From: Nitzschia sp. DOCU1
Taxonomy: Eukaryota > Bacillariophyta > Bacillariophyceae > Bacillariales > Bacillariaceae
Direction of reading: 5' to 3'
Assembly: GCA_951394045.1 (NCBI GenBank)
Contig: OX595999.1
Coordinates: 496,001-560,000, forward strand
DNA length: 64,000 bases
Below, one piece after another: positions 46,983-57,697 of the stretch (within the stretch, counting starts at the first letter, position 1; the number at the start of each line of letters is the position of its first letter). The notes below the pieces were generated by a model, which was given only the letters and a program-made list of their open reading frames with translations, ran no database searches and was not told the origin of the DNA. The position numbers and the translations under genes were made by a program.

Positions 46983-48530
46983 ATGGCATCTTCTAAAAAA
47001 TACGATATCATTCTCTTTGGCGTGACGGGCTTTACTGGAACCTTGGCCGCCGAGTATCTTTTGAATGCCAAACAAGATTCCGGCCTGAAATGGGCGGTCA
47101 GTGCCCGTAATGCTAGCAAAGCCGAGGAAGTTCTCCAAAAGTTGGTCGGCAATGACGCCAAAATGCCCGATATTTTGGTAGCCGATCTGGTATGCCAGAC
47201 CCCCGAGGACAAGTCCAAACTCCAAGCGATTGTGGAACATACCAAGGTGGTTTTGACGTGTTCGGGTCCGTTTGAAAAATATGGTCCCACTCTGGTGGAA
47301 TTGTGTGCTCAGACAGGAGTCTATTATGCAGATATTACCGGCGAAACGGATTATGTGCGACAAACTATCGAGAGACATGATGCGCAAGCCCAAAAGTCGG
47401 GTGCGGTTCTGCTCAGTCATTGTGGTCATGATTGCATTCCTTGTGATTTGATGGTCTGGGAAATGAATCAATTTGCCTCCAATCAAGGGTGTCGTTTGAC
47501 CCAGGTTTTGACCTACCAAGAATTTGCCGATGAAGCGGCCTTTAGCGGAGGAACCGCAGCGACCGCTGCCTATCAACTATCCAAAGATCGATCCAACAAA
47601 CCCAAGACGGAATTTGATCCTTTACTCATGACGGTACGAAAAGCAGATAGGCAACAAGAAGAGAATGCGAATCTTCGTTTCTCGCGTGGAAAATATGACC
47701 ATATCTCATCATTTTCTCTTTTTGTTTGTCTCTATAAATAGCCCAAAGGCGAAAAGTCCGAGTTTTCCACCACAAATATTTGCCCAAAATCCGATGTGGA
47801 TGTACCAGCATTGCCGGGGCGAAAGGCGGGACCGTGGATCATGGCGCCTGTCAGTAAGTAGAAGCTTCTGGGGAACGAGGAAAAATCGTTTTGAAGTGTT
47901 TCTCACCTACAGTGGCATTCAACGTGTTTGTAGTGATGAACTGTGTGAGACGATCCAAGTAAGTTGCCCCAAGACGACATGTTCCCGCACCAACAGATAT
48001 ATGAGACCAGTCATACTCACAAATGTTTGTTTGACTATTTTGTTAGTGCGCTACTCGGTTATTCCAAAGACTTTGCCTATGGTGATTGTTGTGTTCGGAC
48101 CCAATCCTGGACGGCGTGGGCCAAGAATTTGGCACAGGCGACTGTCCTTGGAGCAGCCACCTATGTACCAAGTGTTTTTGGCAGTTTCCTTCCCAAAGCT
48201 GGTGAGGGTCCGTCACGCGAAGACATGGAACATGGCTTTTTGAAACTACATGCCACGGCTACCATGGTGGATCAAAATAGTGGCGATTCCGAAAGTACCA
48301 CTCGACAATTGACGGGCTTGTTTCAGTTCCAAAAAGACACAGGCTACTTGTATACGGCAGCATTGTTGTGCGAAACGGGTATCTTGCTGGTGGAAAAATA
48401 TGGGTCTCTTACCGGTGGCTGTCAAACTCCCGCATCGGCATTGGGAGGAGAGTTGACAGAACGCATCTTGAAGAATTTGGAAGCGAGTTTGGAAATCAAG
48501 GAAGTTACTACTGCTGCTGCTCAAGATTAA
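46983..48530 (+). CDS. Saccharopine dehydrogenase-like oxidoreductase (SCCPDH / trans-acting enoyl reductase type)
   Basis: Four exons, 46983-47633, 47742-47853, 47913-47958 and 48047-48530, give 430 aa in one frame. Exon 3 has only 46 bp. The N-terminus MASSKKYDIILFGVTGFTGT carries the Rossmann GxTGxTG nucleotide loop. VLTCSGPFEKYG and YYADITGETDYV are hallmark blocks of the family, and HCGHDCIPCDLMVWEM follows. The C-terminal GYLYTAALLCETGILLVEK is the hydrophobic helix found in SCCPDH-like proteins. Members occur on lipid droplets or membranes and include enoyl reductases of lipid synthesis, but most have no proven substrate. The CDS end overlaps the convergent neighbour by 23 bp. Confidence 0.85.
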
Positions 48531-49878
48531 ATTTAGTAGTAGGATGCGTGTAGTGAAAAAGTTTCATCAACGTAGGATCCAAAGTCTGCCGAGCATAGTC
48601 CAACTCGAGTGCGTTCATTTGATGCAATCGCAAGGTAGGATTCACATTCTTGAGCAGAGTTGCCAATAAGGACGATGCATTGGCATTGTTCAACGCATTA
48701 CCGTCATTCTTGGCGGCGTCACTATACACCCAAATGCTCCGCCCTTGCGGATCTTTCCATGACACAACAGTTTCTGTTTCCGCAGCAGCTGATTGCTGAT
48801 CCTCTTTCTTCCAGTCCGCCCCGGCGCATTCTTGAATGGCTTGAATGATTTGTGGCAAATGAAACAAGGTGTCTTCGAAGCGGACCAATAATCGAGGAAA
48901 TGGAGCTTGTAGGTATTGATTGTAAAACGAATTCCACAAGTCTACCAAGGAAGGATATTTGACTTTAGTCTTGGCTGGCAATCGATAATCTTGGACACGA
49001 AAGGTAATTCCATGCTTGTCAACCACCGCCATGGAATTATTTTGGGCAGCTCCGTCTCGTTTGTCTCGTCGTGTAGTTGTTGCATTGCGATAGAAAAATC
49101 CTGGACAATCTCCCCTATGTACACGAAACCAATCGAGTCGGTATCGTGCCGTACACATGCTTTTGCGCCAAAAGTAAAAATCGCGAATGACAACAATGGG
49201 TAACACAGAAGCATGATCCGTTACGTTGGATTGACGCCCGTTCACTGGATCGTTAATGATTGGATTATGCTTCCACCAAGGAACTTGCGAAAGAATTCCG
49301 TGAATATTCGGCTCGGACATGATCCAAAAAGATCGATTGTTGCCTGGGATTTCCAGATTCAGTTGAAGATTTTTGGTCAGGGCGTTGCTTCCCGCATTGA
49401 AAAGGCCGGCCACGCCAATCGTAGCATTAGCTCCCCACTGACGGCGAAACTCTTGGCACCGACCCATGCCCACAATGACAGGTCCATTGGAAAAGGAATT
49501 CGGATTTCGGTGGTTCAATAATGTGGAACGATTCAATTCGTCGTAATAATAAAGGAGGCTCGCATTTTTCCAGATATCCAAAGCTAGCTGCCGAAGAGTT
49601 TGCTTGTCGACACGATCTCCTAATGCAGATTGTTGCTGTTGCAGTAGCAGATGAAACAATCGTTGTTCGTTTGGGCCAATAAGATGATCATCAGTCGGGA
49701 GTCGACCGGGAATAGCAGCGTTCGGTTTCCATGGGTCCAACTCGTGCAGTTCGTATCGAGAACTCGAAAATGCAAACATGACCAAGGAATACAATAGAAT
49801 AAAGGCACTTAGCAACCACTGTGCAGCCCTCTTCTTCCCCTGGGTAGTCCTTCGGGGTCGACGACCCGGGGAAAGCAT
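48508..49878 (-). CDS. Type II membrane sulfotransferase-like protein
   Basis: 456 aa from the ATG at 49876-49878; upstream the frame has no ATG. A basic N-terminus (SPGRRPRRTTQGKKR) is followed by a transmembrane segment (about 20-36). GVAGLFNAGSNALTKNLQLN (about 156-175) fits a PAPS-binding loop. IVVIRDFYFWRKSMC resembles the 3'-phosphate-binding region, and PRLLVRFEDTLF occurs where many sulfotransferases have a conserved YEDL-like block. Multiple glycosylation sites suit a Golgi lumenal domain. It differs in sequence from the protein at 32640-33977. The substrate is unknown. Confidence 0.7.
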   Translation of the reverse strand: MLSPGRRPRRTTQGKKRAAQWLLSAFILLYSLVMFAFSSSRYELHELDPWKPNAAIPGRLPTDDHLIGPNEQRLFHLLLQQQQSALGDRVDKQTLRQLALDIWKNASLLYYYDELNRSTLLNHRNPNSFSNGPVIVGMGRCQEFRRQWGANATIGVAGLFNAGSNALTKNLQLNLEIPGNNRSFWIMSEPNIHGILSQVPWWKHNPIINDPVNGRQSNVTDHASVLPIVVIRDFYFWRKSMCTARYRLDWFRVHRGDCPGFFYRNATTTRRDKRDGAAQNNSMAVVDKHGITFRVQDYRLPAKTKVKYPSLVDLWNSFYNQYLQAPFPRLLVRFEDTLFHLPQIIQAIQECAGADWKKEDQQSAAAETETVVSWKDPQGRSIWVYSDAAKNDGNALNNANASSLLATLLKNVNPTLRLHQMNALELDYARQTLDPTLMKLFHYTHPTTKFNLEQQQ

Positions 49879-50685
49879 AGCCTCGAAGACATAGAGGCGA
49901 AAGCATACGATAGGTTCCTGATGAGGGCGATGAGATCCGTCAACTACCGGTATCGGTACTACGATCCATAATGGGGACCGCGCTTGAGGTGTCCAAACCT
50001 CTGATTGGTTAGCTGCGTCGTGCCCACAGATGTTCCCCAATCCCCATAACAACGCAATTTCACGCTCGGACACACGCAGTCACCAATAATTGGACGCTCA
50101 CAAGGCCCAAGCAAGGCGAAAAGGCGCAATTTGCTTCCTCTGGACGAGAAGCCGTCTCATCAGCGAAGGAGAACAGTGTTCGCTATCTGACACCAAGGCG
50201 ATGTTCCAAAACAGGCCCTCAAAGCCCCAAGTCAACGATTATTAGTGTTCGCCCCTCATCATCTCCAGACACCTAAACAAAGACGCAAGCAAGAGCGAAA
50301 TTACCGGTATAGCCCACACAAGATTCTCACAAGTCCGCAATCACATCGCCGAATGCATCCCTCCGGAAATTCGCAGGGCATATCTCAAATGTGGATAGCT
50401 ATGAAACGATTCCTGACGGTACTAGCAGAGTATTCTCCATTCAGCGCACGTAGTAGGCTTCTCGAATGACGGTACTACTAGCCCAAACACGTGTGTTGCG
50501 CCCACAAGCGTTCCCCCTTTCGGCAACAACAACGAAAGCTGCGAACTTGCCGGGCCACAACAGTTTCCTCCAGCGAAAAAATAACCGGGGACATTTCCAT
50601 TTCTCGCCCCACACAATCGTTGTCTCCTCACACTTCGCTCTTCGTTGTCTCACAAAAACTAAGAAGTTCAGAACCAAAAGTGACG
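49879..50685. promoter_or_regulatory. Divergent intergenic region
   Basis: 807 bp between the sulfotransferase-like gene and the helical-repeat gene. It holds two TACCGGTA palindromes (49945-49952 and 50302-50309). The plus-strand frame of the next gene is open upstream without an ATG. Confidence 0.4.
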
Positions 50686-51636
50686 ATGCCATCCCCAATG
50701 AACACAGTCGAGGCGAGTGCCATCTCGTCGGCCACCCAGATAAGTGCGTTGAACAATGAAGCCATCGTATTGATGGCAGCAAATCAATTGGGAGAGGCGA
50801 GAGAAAAGCTTCACCAAGCTTTGCGGCTTTCTCAGGCCCAACTTGTCTTCTTGAATAGCTGCGCCGAGATTCAAGACCAAGAAGGTATCGTTCGACGACA
50901 AGACCTATCATGTGGCAAGGCTCTTGTGTCTCGAAGGGCACAAGTGGTACCCGCCCTAGTCAGGGACCAACTGACAAGAGCAACGGCGAATTTTACCGCC
51001 GCCCCACCATACCCTTCAATCACTCCTGCATCTTGCTTCCAACCAAGCAGCGCATTGCAATACTGCCAACCAGTCCCGACAACCGCGGACGAATTCTGCT
51101 CTTCATTGCAAACAGATTCAAGATTTGAAGTGCAAGAACAGGTCCTTCGTCAGAGCGCATTCTCAGCCGTGATCATATTCAACATGGCTGTCACCTACGA
51201 TCTCTCTGCATCAAGAGCTTCGACGCTCCATCAGATCCGTCTCATGCAAGGAAAAGCCAAGGCACTCTACGAAAAGGTGGTAGAACTGTATGTTCTAAGC
51301 ATCCACGATCCCAATAGGCGATCACAACACCAAGACCCCCGCCCCACGCCGCGCTGCTCGCTCTTATCAGGAGCTGCCCGTGCCAAGCTCGACATTATCG
51401 CCATGGCTGCATGCAATAACTTGGTATACCTGCACCAAGATGACGAAGCCAAACGAGGAACATACTTGCAGGCATTGCTGGATCTGTCCAAGACACTCGA
51501 GGAGGAGAATGAGGACTATGATGGCAACCACGAGTTGCGACAGCTCGTCGAGATGCAAGCAGGGTCCTTTCTCGTCAACTCTTTCTTGTTTGGGTCACCC
51601 AACAACGTCTTCATCCACGGGGCAGCAGCTGCCTAG
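50686..51636 (+). CDS. Helical-repeat (TPR-like) protein of a diatom-type family, member 1
   Basis: 316 aa from the ATG at 50686 (MPSPMNTVEAS). The first repeat ALNNEAIVLMAANQLGEAREKLHQALRLSQ has the A/G-x-Y/A spacing of TPR helices. A variable middle (about 60-150) is followed by AVIIFNMAVTYDLSAS, KAKALYEKVVELYVLS and AMAACNNLVYLHQDDEAKRG, then a tail ending HGAAAA. The same layout, with a short stretch of Ala before the stop, is seen in the gene at 55471-56745, so both belong to one family. A protein-interaction role is likely. No enzyme motif is seen. Confidence 0.7.
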   Translation: MPSPMNTVEASAISSATQISALNNEAIVLMAANQLGEAREKLHQALRLSQAQLVFLNSCAEIQDQEGIVRRQDLSCGKALVSRRAQVVPALVRDQLTRATANFTAAPPYPSITPASCFQPSSALQYCQPVPTTADEFCSSLQTDSRFEVQEQVLRQSAFSAVIIFNMAVTYDLSASRASTLHQIRLMQGKAKALYEKVVELYVLSIHDPNRRSQHQDPRPTPRCSLLSGAARAKLDIIAMAACNNLVYLHQDDEAKRGTYLQALLDLSKTLEEENEDYDGNHELRQLVEMQAGSFLVNSFLFGSPNNVFIHGAAAA

Positions 51637-51740
51637 AATACTGCCTTTGGCCCAGTTCACATTTAATGGTAATCTATTTACTTCACATGAAAAGTTATCC
51701 ATTGTAGGGTCGCGTGCCTCCACTTTTATCATGTAGCGGA

Positions 51741-53438
51741 TTATGATGAATACGTTTTGCCATTTGCAAGAACGACCTTGTTGCTTTGGCTCTGAGCAAG
51801 TCTTGCACGGTAGAGAGGCACCATCGAAGGCAGGGTGTCGGAACGAATCGTCGCCCAGGACTCGTCAATCGTCTCGCAGCTCCTGGGTTTACTCTTTTGC
51901 CGCTCTTTACTATCAGCACGAGATTCTTCCATCAAAGAATCGTCATCGTCCTCGTTCTTGTCCATTTCGCCCCTAACGGACTTGTGGATCTGAACAATGG
52001 TGGTTCTCGCAGCCCCCCATTCAATGCATGGCTGCTGCATAAAAGCCATGAATATTCGGTCACGTTCGTCGCCGAGAGGACATTGCTGGACCCCAGTGGA
52101 CAAGGCATTCAACGAATTTGAATCAATTACCAACGTCATCGACCCCCCGCGTTTCAAACACACTGCCCAAGAATGGAGCAAAACAGCATATTGTGCCGCT
52201 GACCTACCAAATGGTAGAGAGCTGACAATCTTGTCGACAGTGGAAGGAAGAACCGCTGCGAAGAGGCCATGGGTGGGATTCGTCACCCTACCCTCTATTG
52301 CTGCCCGACGGTCGCAGGGCAAGTGACGCAACTCCAAACATGTCAAAGTCGAGTCGGCATTCATTCGAGCATGCTCTAAATGACCCACATTGGTATCCAC
52401 GCCCATAAATTTCGATGCCAGAGGCCAATATTTGGCCGCTTCGATAAGAATGGTACCCCGTCCACACTGTGGATCCAATACCACATCGCCCGCTTGTATG
52501 TTGGCCAGTTTGGCCACAACAAACGACCCGAGTCGTTTCTGTAGACGAAGATGGTTCTTGGAATCACCACTAGTAATTGCACCCGCCGAAAGAGGCATGA
52601 CGCGAGTCAGGGTCAACAGCTCCAGGGTCCACTGCCTATTCGATTCACTGCTGGTTGTGTTTGGTGAATCTACTTCTGGTTCTAGAGTAGCAGCACTCAG
52701 CTGAAAAGATAAATCAGCCGTCTTGGCAGATTCTGGAATCCAAATGAAACGAGGAGGCAACGACAAGAGGCTACACAGCTGTTCCGAAGCTCTGCTGATC
52801 TCATTCTGTTGGTTGACTCCTAGATCATCATTACCATCCGACTCTGCATTTTTGGAACGGCGACGGCGGTGACGACGACATGTACTCGAAGAGGCAACTG
52901 TTCTAAGGGAAAACGTCGTTCGAGCTTCAACGTTTGCCCGATTGCCGAGTTTTGTCCAGAGATTCACCATGCTTCTCACCATTCCACTGACAGTATCCTC
53001 ACTCTCGTCGCTCTTGCTGGAATGACCATCGCCTCGTAGTCCGTTGTTCCGTTCACTCAGATCAACTTCTACCAGCGACCCAACAAGTGACAATGTTGTA
53101 GCGGGTAGTTGCTGCAAAAAGGGTAAAATACTGCTGGATCCGTCGTCAGCAGTGGGAGTCAACACTTGTTCATTGAGCTTAAATTCCACGTAGCACTTGT
53201 CGTTGTCATCTCTGGTGTCCTTCTTGACTACAACGTCTTTGCAATGCGGATGCTTCTCAATCTGATCCAGGAGCCTGGGCAGAAAGGACGATTGCTGACC
53301 GGCTAAAAGATGAGCTCGAATGCCAATAGTACGAGAATGAAGTGGTCCTGGGACCAAGATTGCTGCCACACTCTGGGAAACATTGTCCAACCAGGCAACG
53401 CCCAGCAAAAACAGCAATGATAATCCAAAGAGTTTCAT
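51741..53438 (-). CDS. THUMP/UPF0020-type RNA methyltransferase with signal peptide
   Basis: 565 aa. The N-terminus MKLFGLSLLFLLGVAWLDNV is a strong signal sequence. A region with weak THUMP character (about 35-130) leads to an acidic/basic linker. The Rossmann methyltransferase domain has motif I VVLDPQCGRGTILIEAA (319-335) and a catalytic-region motif DKIVSSLPFGRS (about 400). The latter resembles the PFG variant of THUMPD3-like N2-guanine methyltransferases more than NPPY. This family methylates tRNA. The signal peptide suggests a plastid or ER route, which is unusual; there is no clear ASAF motif, so location is uncertain. The last 90 residues are acidic and disordered. Confidence 0.72.
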   Translation of the reverse strand: MKLFGLSLLFLLGVAWLDNVSQSVAAILVPGPLHSRTIGIRAHLLAGQQSSFLPRLLDQIEKHPHCKDVVVKKDTRDDNDKCYVEFKLNEQVLTPTADDGSSSILPFLQQLPATTLSLVGSLVEVDLSERNNGLRGDGHSSKSDESEDTVSGMVRSMVNLWTKLGNRANVEARTTFSLRTVASSSTCRRHRRRRSKNAESDGNDDLGVNQQNEISRASEQLCSLLSLPPRFIWIPESAKTADLSFQLSAATLEPEVDSPNTTSSESNRQWTLELLTLTRVMPLSAGAITSGDSKNHLRLQKRLGSFVVAKLANIQAGDVVLDPQCGRGTILIEAAKYWPLASKFMGVDTNVGHLEHARMNADSTLTCLELRHLPCDRRAAIEGRVTNPTHGLFAAVLPSTVDKIVSSLPFGRSAAQYAVLLHSWAVCLKRGGSMTLVIDSNSLNALSTGVQQCPLGDERDRIFMAFMQQPCIEWGAARTTIVQIHKSVRGEMDKNEDDDDSLMEESRADSKERQKSKPRSCETIDESWATIRSDTLPSMVPLYRARLAQSQSNKVVLANGKTYSS

Positions 53439-53785
53439 TCGTTAACCTGTCAGCAAAGTTCCACTAGCTCAATAATAATAGGAGCAGTCCATGCCACACT
53501 CTGCGCCTGTTTTTTAGCCGAGAATGCCGACACGGACGAGGCCAATGTGCTCCTCCTCAATTTCAATTTCCCGCATTCACCCTGCCTGTAATCATCCATT
53601 GAAACAGTGTTTTTCGAGGAGTATGAAACACAATCGGCCAGGGCGGGCTATCCAGTCGGTCTCGCATTGGATAGTAAGATGAGAGGGGCTGCTCACAGAA
53701 ATGCGCGCTTTGCCGAGGTTTTTGGAAGGCGAATCGAAGAATCGCGAAGATTTTTGGTGGATTTTTTGCCGGGTCAAATGCTCGA
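53439..53785. promoter_or_regulatory. Divergent intergenic region
   Basis: 347 bp between the methyltransferase and membrane-protein genes. Nothing recognised. Confidence 0.35.
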
Positions 53786-55326
53786 ATGAGTCGAGGGAGT
53801 CAACCTCTTTGCGCGCTTTTGCGCGCATGCTCATCACGGCTGAGAGACAGCATTCCTTTTCTCGGAGGCACTTTTGGGGCACATGACTTTTTGGCGAGGT
53901 CATCACCGCGAGAAGAATTTTTCCGCATATCATCGATGAGACACGAGAACGATGCCATTCCATCTTCTGTTTCTCCTCTTTGGCAATCACAACTTCCTTC
54001 ATTTTGTTTCCAAGATACAATGATTTTCAAAAAGAAAACCAAATTTCCTTTCGAATTGGATTCGTCATCGTCATCCTTTCATCCGCAGACGAATGAACTG
54101 CATCCGACAACGACAACGCGGCGAAGTAGCAGTGGCAGCAATCTCGCCATCGGCGTCAAACAAGGCGTCCAACAGATTCCTCGGTACTGGAGATGGCTGA
54201 GTCCAAATGAAAGTGCGATCGCCGCTGCTACCGACGTAACCTATGACGATGATGAAGACAGTGATGATACCGATTTTGGACAGCAAATAGTGCTACTCGA
54301 CGACATGGAGGATGATGATGAAAATTTGTCCTTGTTGCTAGGAAATTCGACAGTCGAACGTGAAGTCGGCTATGAGAAACGAAAGAGACGGCAGCGATCA
54401 TCCATGGAATACGTCGAACGACTCTGGAAACGCCATTTAGTGCCCGAAGGACCATGGATGCTGGGCAAACAAACCATTTTGGATGCTGCTGCAGTCAAGC
54501 TGTTCAAGTTTTTCTTGGTGTCAGTAGCAAGTCTGCTACTGATACACTACTACGCCATTGTCTCGGTACGTGATAACGAATCGTGCTTCGTTTGCATCTA
54601 TTGCAATCTCACTCATTCAATGATTCCTAGCATGCAGATCGAGATGAAACCTATGGATTGCGAGAAATGTTACTATTTGATGGCAATCATATTGCCTTGG
54701 ATTTAATGGTATTTTTTGTGGTGGGCCGTTTGTACGGGACGTCCGAAACAGCAGCATCTGTGGATTCCTTGGGTTGGATTGTACCAAGTGTAGGATCGGC
54801 AATTGCTCTGTCACTGGTGGCCTCGCATTCCAATAGTTTACATCATTCCATTACGGCTTATGAGATGCACTGCACATGGACGTGGCAATTCTGGGCCGTC
54901 ATTTTGTGTGGAGCCTTGCCGACCATTGTCGGGTTGGTAACCTTGCATCTGGTCCATGCCGCACGGCAAACGGCACTGTTGCAAAAGTTACTGGAGTTGC
55001 TCTTTGCCTTTTTGATCTTTTTGGCTCCCTACGTTTCGAATTCCTTCTTTCATTTGCATCATTGGTATTATGCTTGGGTCCTGGGAATGCATGCCAACGC
55101 CCACACGTGGTGGTCGCGATTGACCATGAGTATGCTGTTTGGACTGTATCTGAATGGGATTGCTATTTTTGGACGAGACCCCGTCATGACATGTGCAGTT
55201 ACCTTGTATCAATCACAAAATCAACAGTGTCCGTACTTGGGGGTGAACGAAAACTTTACTTTGGCGGTGTTGTCTTCGGCGACCGAGTTGGATTGGCACA
55301 ATTGTAGTGCTGTGGCGAGCACGTAA
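53786..55326 (+). CDS. Multi-pass membrane protein of unknown function
   Basis: Two exons, 53786-54565 and 54631-55326, joined over a 65-bp intron, give 491 aa. The start could instead be the ATG at 54019 (MIFKKKTKF), since the first 77 residues have no clear feature. An acidic region (about 150-200) is followed by RRQRSSMEYVERLWKRHLV. About seven hydrophobic helices begin with KLFKFFLVSVASLLLIHYYA. His-rich loops (HSNSLHHSITAYEMH, FFHLHHWYYAWVLGMHANAH) between and in helices suggest metal binding or a redox role, but I recognise no family. Confidence 0.65.
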
Positions 55327-55470
55327 CATCACTCTCTGTGCATCTATACAAACTACATCTTCGAGACCCGGCATGGAGTGACCGAAAGGGATTGAGTAAC
55401 GCTCATTACGGGTTATGGTGCGTGCTACCTTAAAGAGGTGAGGTGGGAATGGTTGATCGAGCTAGCAAGT

Positions 55471-56745
55471 TCAGGCAGCAGCGGCATGGACCTCTGGTGA
55501 AATCCCCTTGAAATACGAGACAAGGAGAAGAGAACGATACAGTTCAATGCCAATTGGCTGTGCGTCGTTGTTGCTCGTGTCAGTAGCATCAATCGAGATC
55601 AGATCCAACATCCGACGTACAGCGCGGAAACATTTATTTGCCTCCTCACGGGCGTTTCTTGCCCAAAATAGTTGCCCCAGGTTGTTGAAGAGAACGAGTT
55701 TGTATTTGATGGATGGAAGGTCGTTCAAATTCTTGTGAACGAGGGAGTATAGGACTTGGGCCTTTCGGAGTGCCAAGTCCCCGTCTTGGATGTTCTGCTT
55801 CGATGGATTCGAAAGCTCCTTGATCTTGAGCCATTTTACATGGTGTGAAAGGGCCAGATTGAATACTATTCGGACCAGAATCGTTGAGAGATAGCGAGTG
55901 AGGTGGGTGTTCGACTTCCTCTGAGCACGAAAGTTGTCACGGCGATGTTGGTTGATGTCTAGCGGTTGATCGCCGTTGGTACCAGACATGAATCCTTCCA
56001 AAGATGCAAGACTTGCGATTTCCACGATTTCATCGGCGTCTATTGTGATTGGAGCAAGGGAGACAAAATCTCCGCTAGTGTTTATGTCATCCTCATCATC
56101 ATCGCCGAAGAGGATGAGTAGATTCCGCAGCGATGTGATGGAATGGGAACGCGGCGATGGGCCTTGCTGACGAACCATGTTGGTGGTTGGTGGTGGTAGA
56201 CTTGCGTCCAAACTTGTTGTTTGGACAACCTGACTTGGCCCACGACTTGCCATGGGTGAGCTAGCGAGTCGAGCTCCAATTGTGCTATTGTAATTTTCAG
56301 ATATGGTTGCTGTGCCAGACTCGTGTTCTTGTCTACTTGTAGCGCTTGTGAAGCAGGTTTGGGACAGCAAGCGAGAGTTTTCCTCGGCTTCCATAGGTGT
56401 TCTCTCGATGGACCGGGCGCACGACAATGCCCTTGTTGTACCGTCAGCAGAACTAGATGTTGGTAGTGGAGCTGGTGATACCGAGCTTGCACTGCTACCC
56501 TGATGCAATGACTGTCTAGCTTGTTCGAGCCCGGTGATACGTTGACTTTGGCCGGCATCTTGGTGCTGAATCAGTTCAACTGTGCGCCTAATGGAAGCCA
56601 TGGCCTTGGAAAATTTTGAGCATGCAAGGTCATAGTTTTCTCCCTGCTCGCGATATGCTTTGGACAAGGCAACAGCGCCTGCATTATTTTGTGCCGTCGC
56701 TGTCGAAATTAGATCAAGAATGAGGGTATTGCGTTGTTTCGTCAT
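55471..56745 (-). CDS. Helical-repeat (TPR-like) protein of a diatom-type family, member 2
   Basis: 424 aa from the ATG at 56743-56745. Residues 1-55 form a helix pair (ALSKAYREQGENYDLACSKFSKAMA), then a long Ser/Gln-rich disordered stretch (about 60-265). The C-terminal 150 residues carry TPR-like helices: RIVFNLALSHHVKWL, LALRKAQVLYSLVHKNL, KLVLFNNLGQLFWAR and a tail ending EVHAAAA. These correspond in order to blocks in the gene at 50686-51636. No catalytic motif is seen. Confidence 0.7.
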   Translation of the reverse strand: MTKQRNTLILDLISTATAQNNAGAVALSKAYREQGENYDLACSKFSKAMASIRRTVELIQHQDAGQSQRITGLEQARQSLHQGSSASSVSPAPLPTSSSADGTTRALSCARSIERTPMEAEENSRLLSQTCFTSATSRQEHESGTATISENYNSTIGARLASSPMASRGPSQVVQTTSLDASLPPPTTNMVRQQGPSPRSHSITSLRNLLILFGDDDEDDINTSGDFVSLAPITIDADEIVEIASLASLEGFMSGTNGDQPLDINQHRRDNFRAQRKSNTHLTRYLSTILVRIVFNLALSHHVKWLKIKELSNPSKQNIQDGDLALRKAQVLYSLVHKNLNDLPSIKYKLVLFNNLGQLFWARNAREEANKCFRAVRRMLDLISIDATDTSNNDAQPIGIELYRSLLLVSYFKGISPEVHAAAA

Positions 56746-57697
56746 GGTTGGATTGCTACTCTACTAGAGAGAGGGCAAGGATGCTCGGTAGTACTACCGG
56801 GTATTATTATGTCGTCTGTAATATGTACTCTGGATTGTTCAGTTTGGGTTACATCACTACGTATGTCGGAACATTTCCCTGCGAGCGAAAAAAACGCTCA
56901 ACTTAAGTAGCACGGGTTCGCACGTTCGCGATTCTTACCTGGTGTAGGGTTCTATGCTTCTTTGTACCGGTATTCAATGTGACATATGCCTGGTGGTATC
57001 ATAGCTACCGGTATGCTCATGTGGTGCTTCGCCCCTCTAGCATACCCAAACTTGACATGCACGCACGACCGCATCGGGATCATTTCGTAAAATGATATTA
57101 TGCAAGAGCGAAATCATCATCTCTATCTCAAGAGGCTCGACAAGAGATCCGTGTCTGTCCTATCCTACGCTATTGTCGTCAGGCCAGTATTCAAACTAGT
57201 CCTGGTTGGGATCGCTGAGTCCCTACTACTGTGTTACCGGTAGATATAAGCTGATATGATACATTCTTTGTTCTAGCTACGTTTGATATAAGTTCATTCT
57301 GGAGAGAGGCAAACACCGCGGCTTACTGCAAGCAGGTCCACATAACAGAGACCTCTGTATCTGCTATCATGTATGATGGTGCATTCCTTTGAAATAGGTG
57401 CAGTCTTCTAGCAAACACGGCGGCTTGCGCATAACAGATACTATCTCGAGGAATCATCAGCAAGGTAATATGTCGGTCTTGCTTGATGCGTAACAATACA
57501 GTACCGAGAACCCCACCGTAATATGCCAGGACTTTAGGGAATCATTCGATCGGATATTGTTACGAGTAGGTTCCTTTTCTTTTCGGAAACCATGGTCGAC
57601 TCCTGAACTTCATCCTTTACTGGGGCGATTTGGATTGGCATTCAGACACTTAAGAGTTTTCCATTGCGGATAAGCTGCTAACCAAAATAATAAGCAT
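56746..57697. other. Long intergenic region with palindromes
   Basis: 952 bp between the start of the helical-repeat gene and the end of the kinase-phosphatase gene. It holds three TACCGGTA palindromes (56965-56972, 57006-57013, 57235-57242). No gene or RNA is recognised. Confidence 0.5.

Noticed and set aside
53592..54020. Minus-strand frame of 142 codons opposite the unknown membrane protein
   Set aside because: Basic low-complexity translation with no support; likely shadow, though it adds doubt to the membrane protein's start.
55327..55470. Possible tRNA or small RNA in the short gap
   Set aside because: No tRNA arms or B-box could be found by eye.
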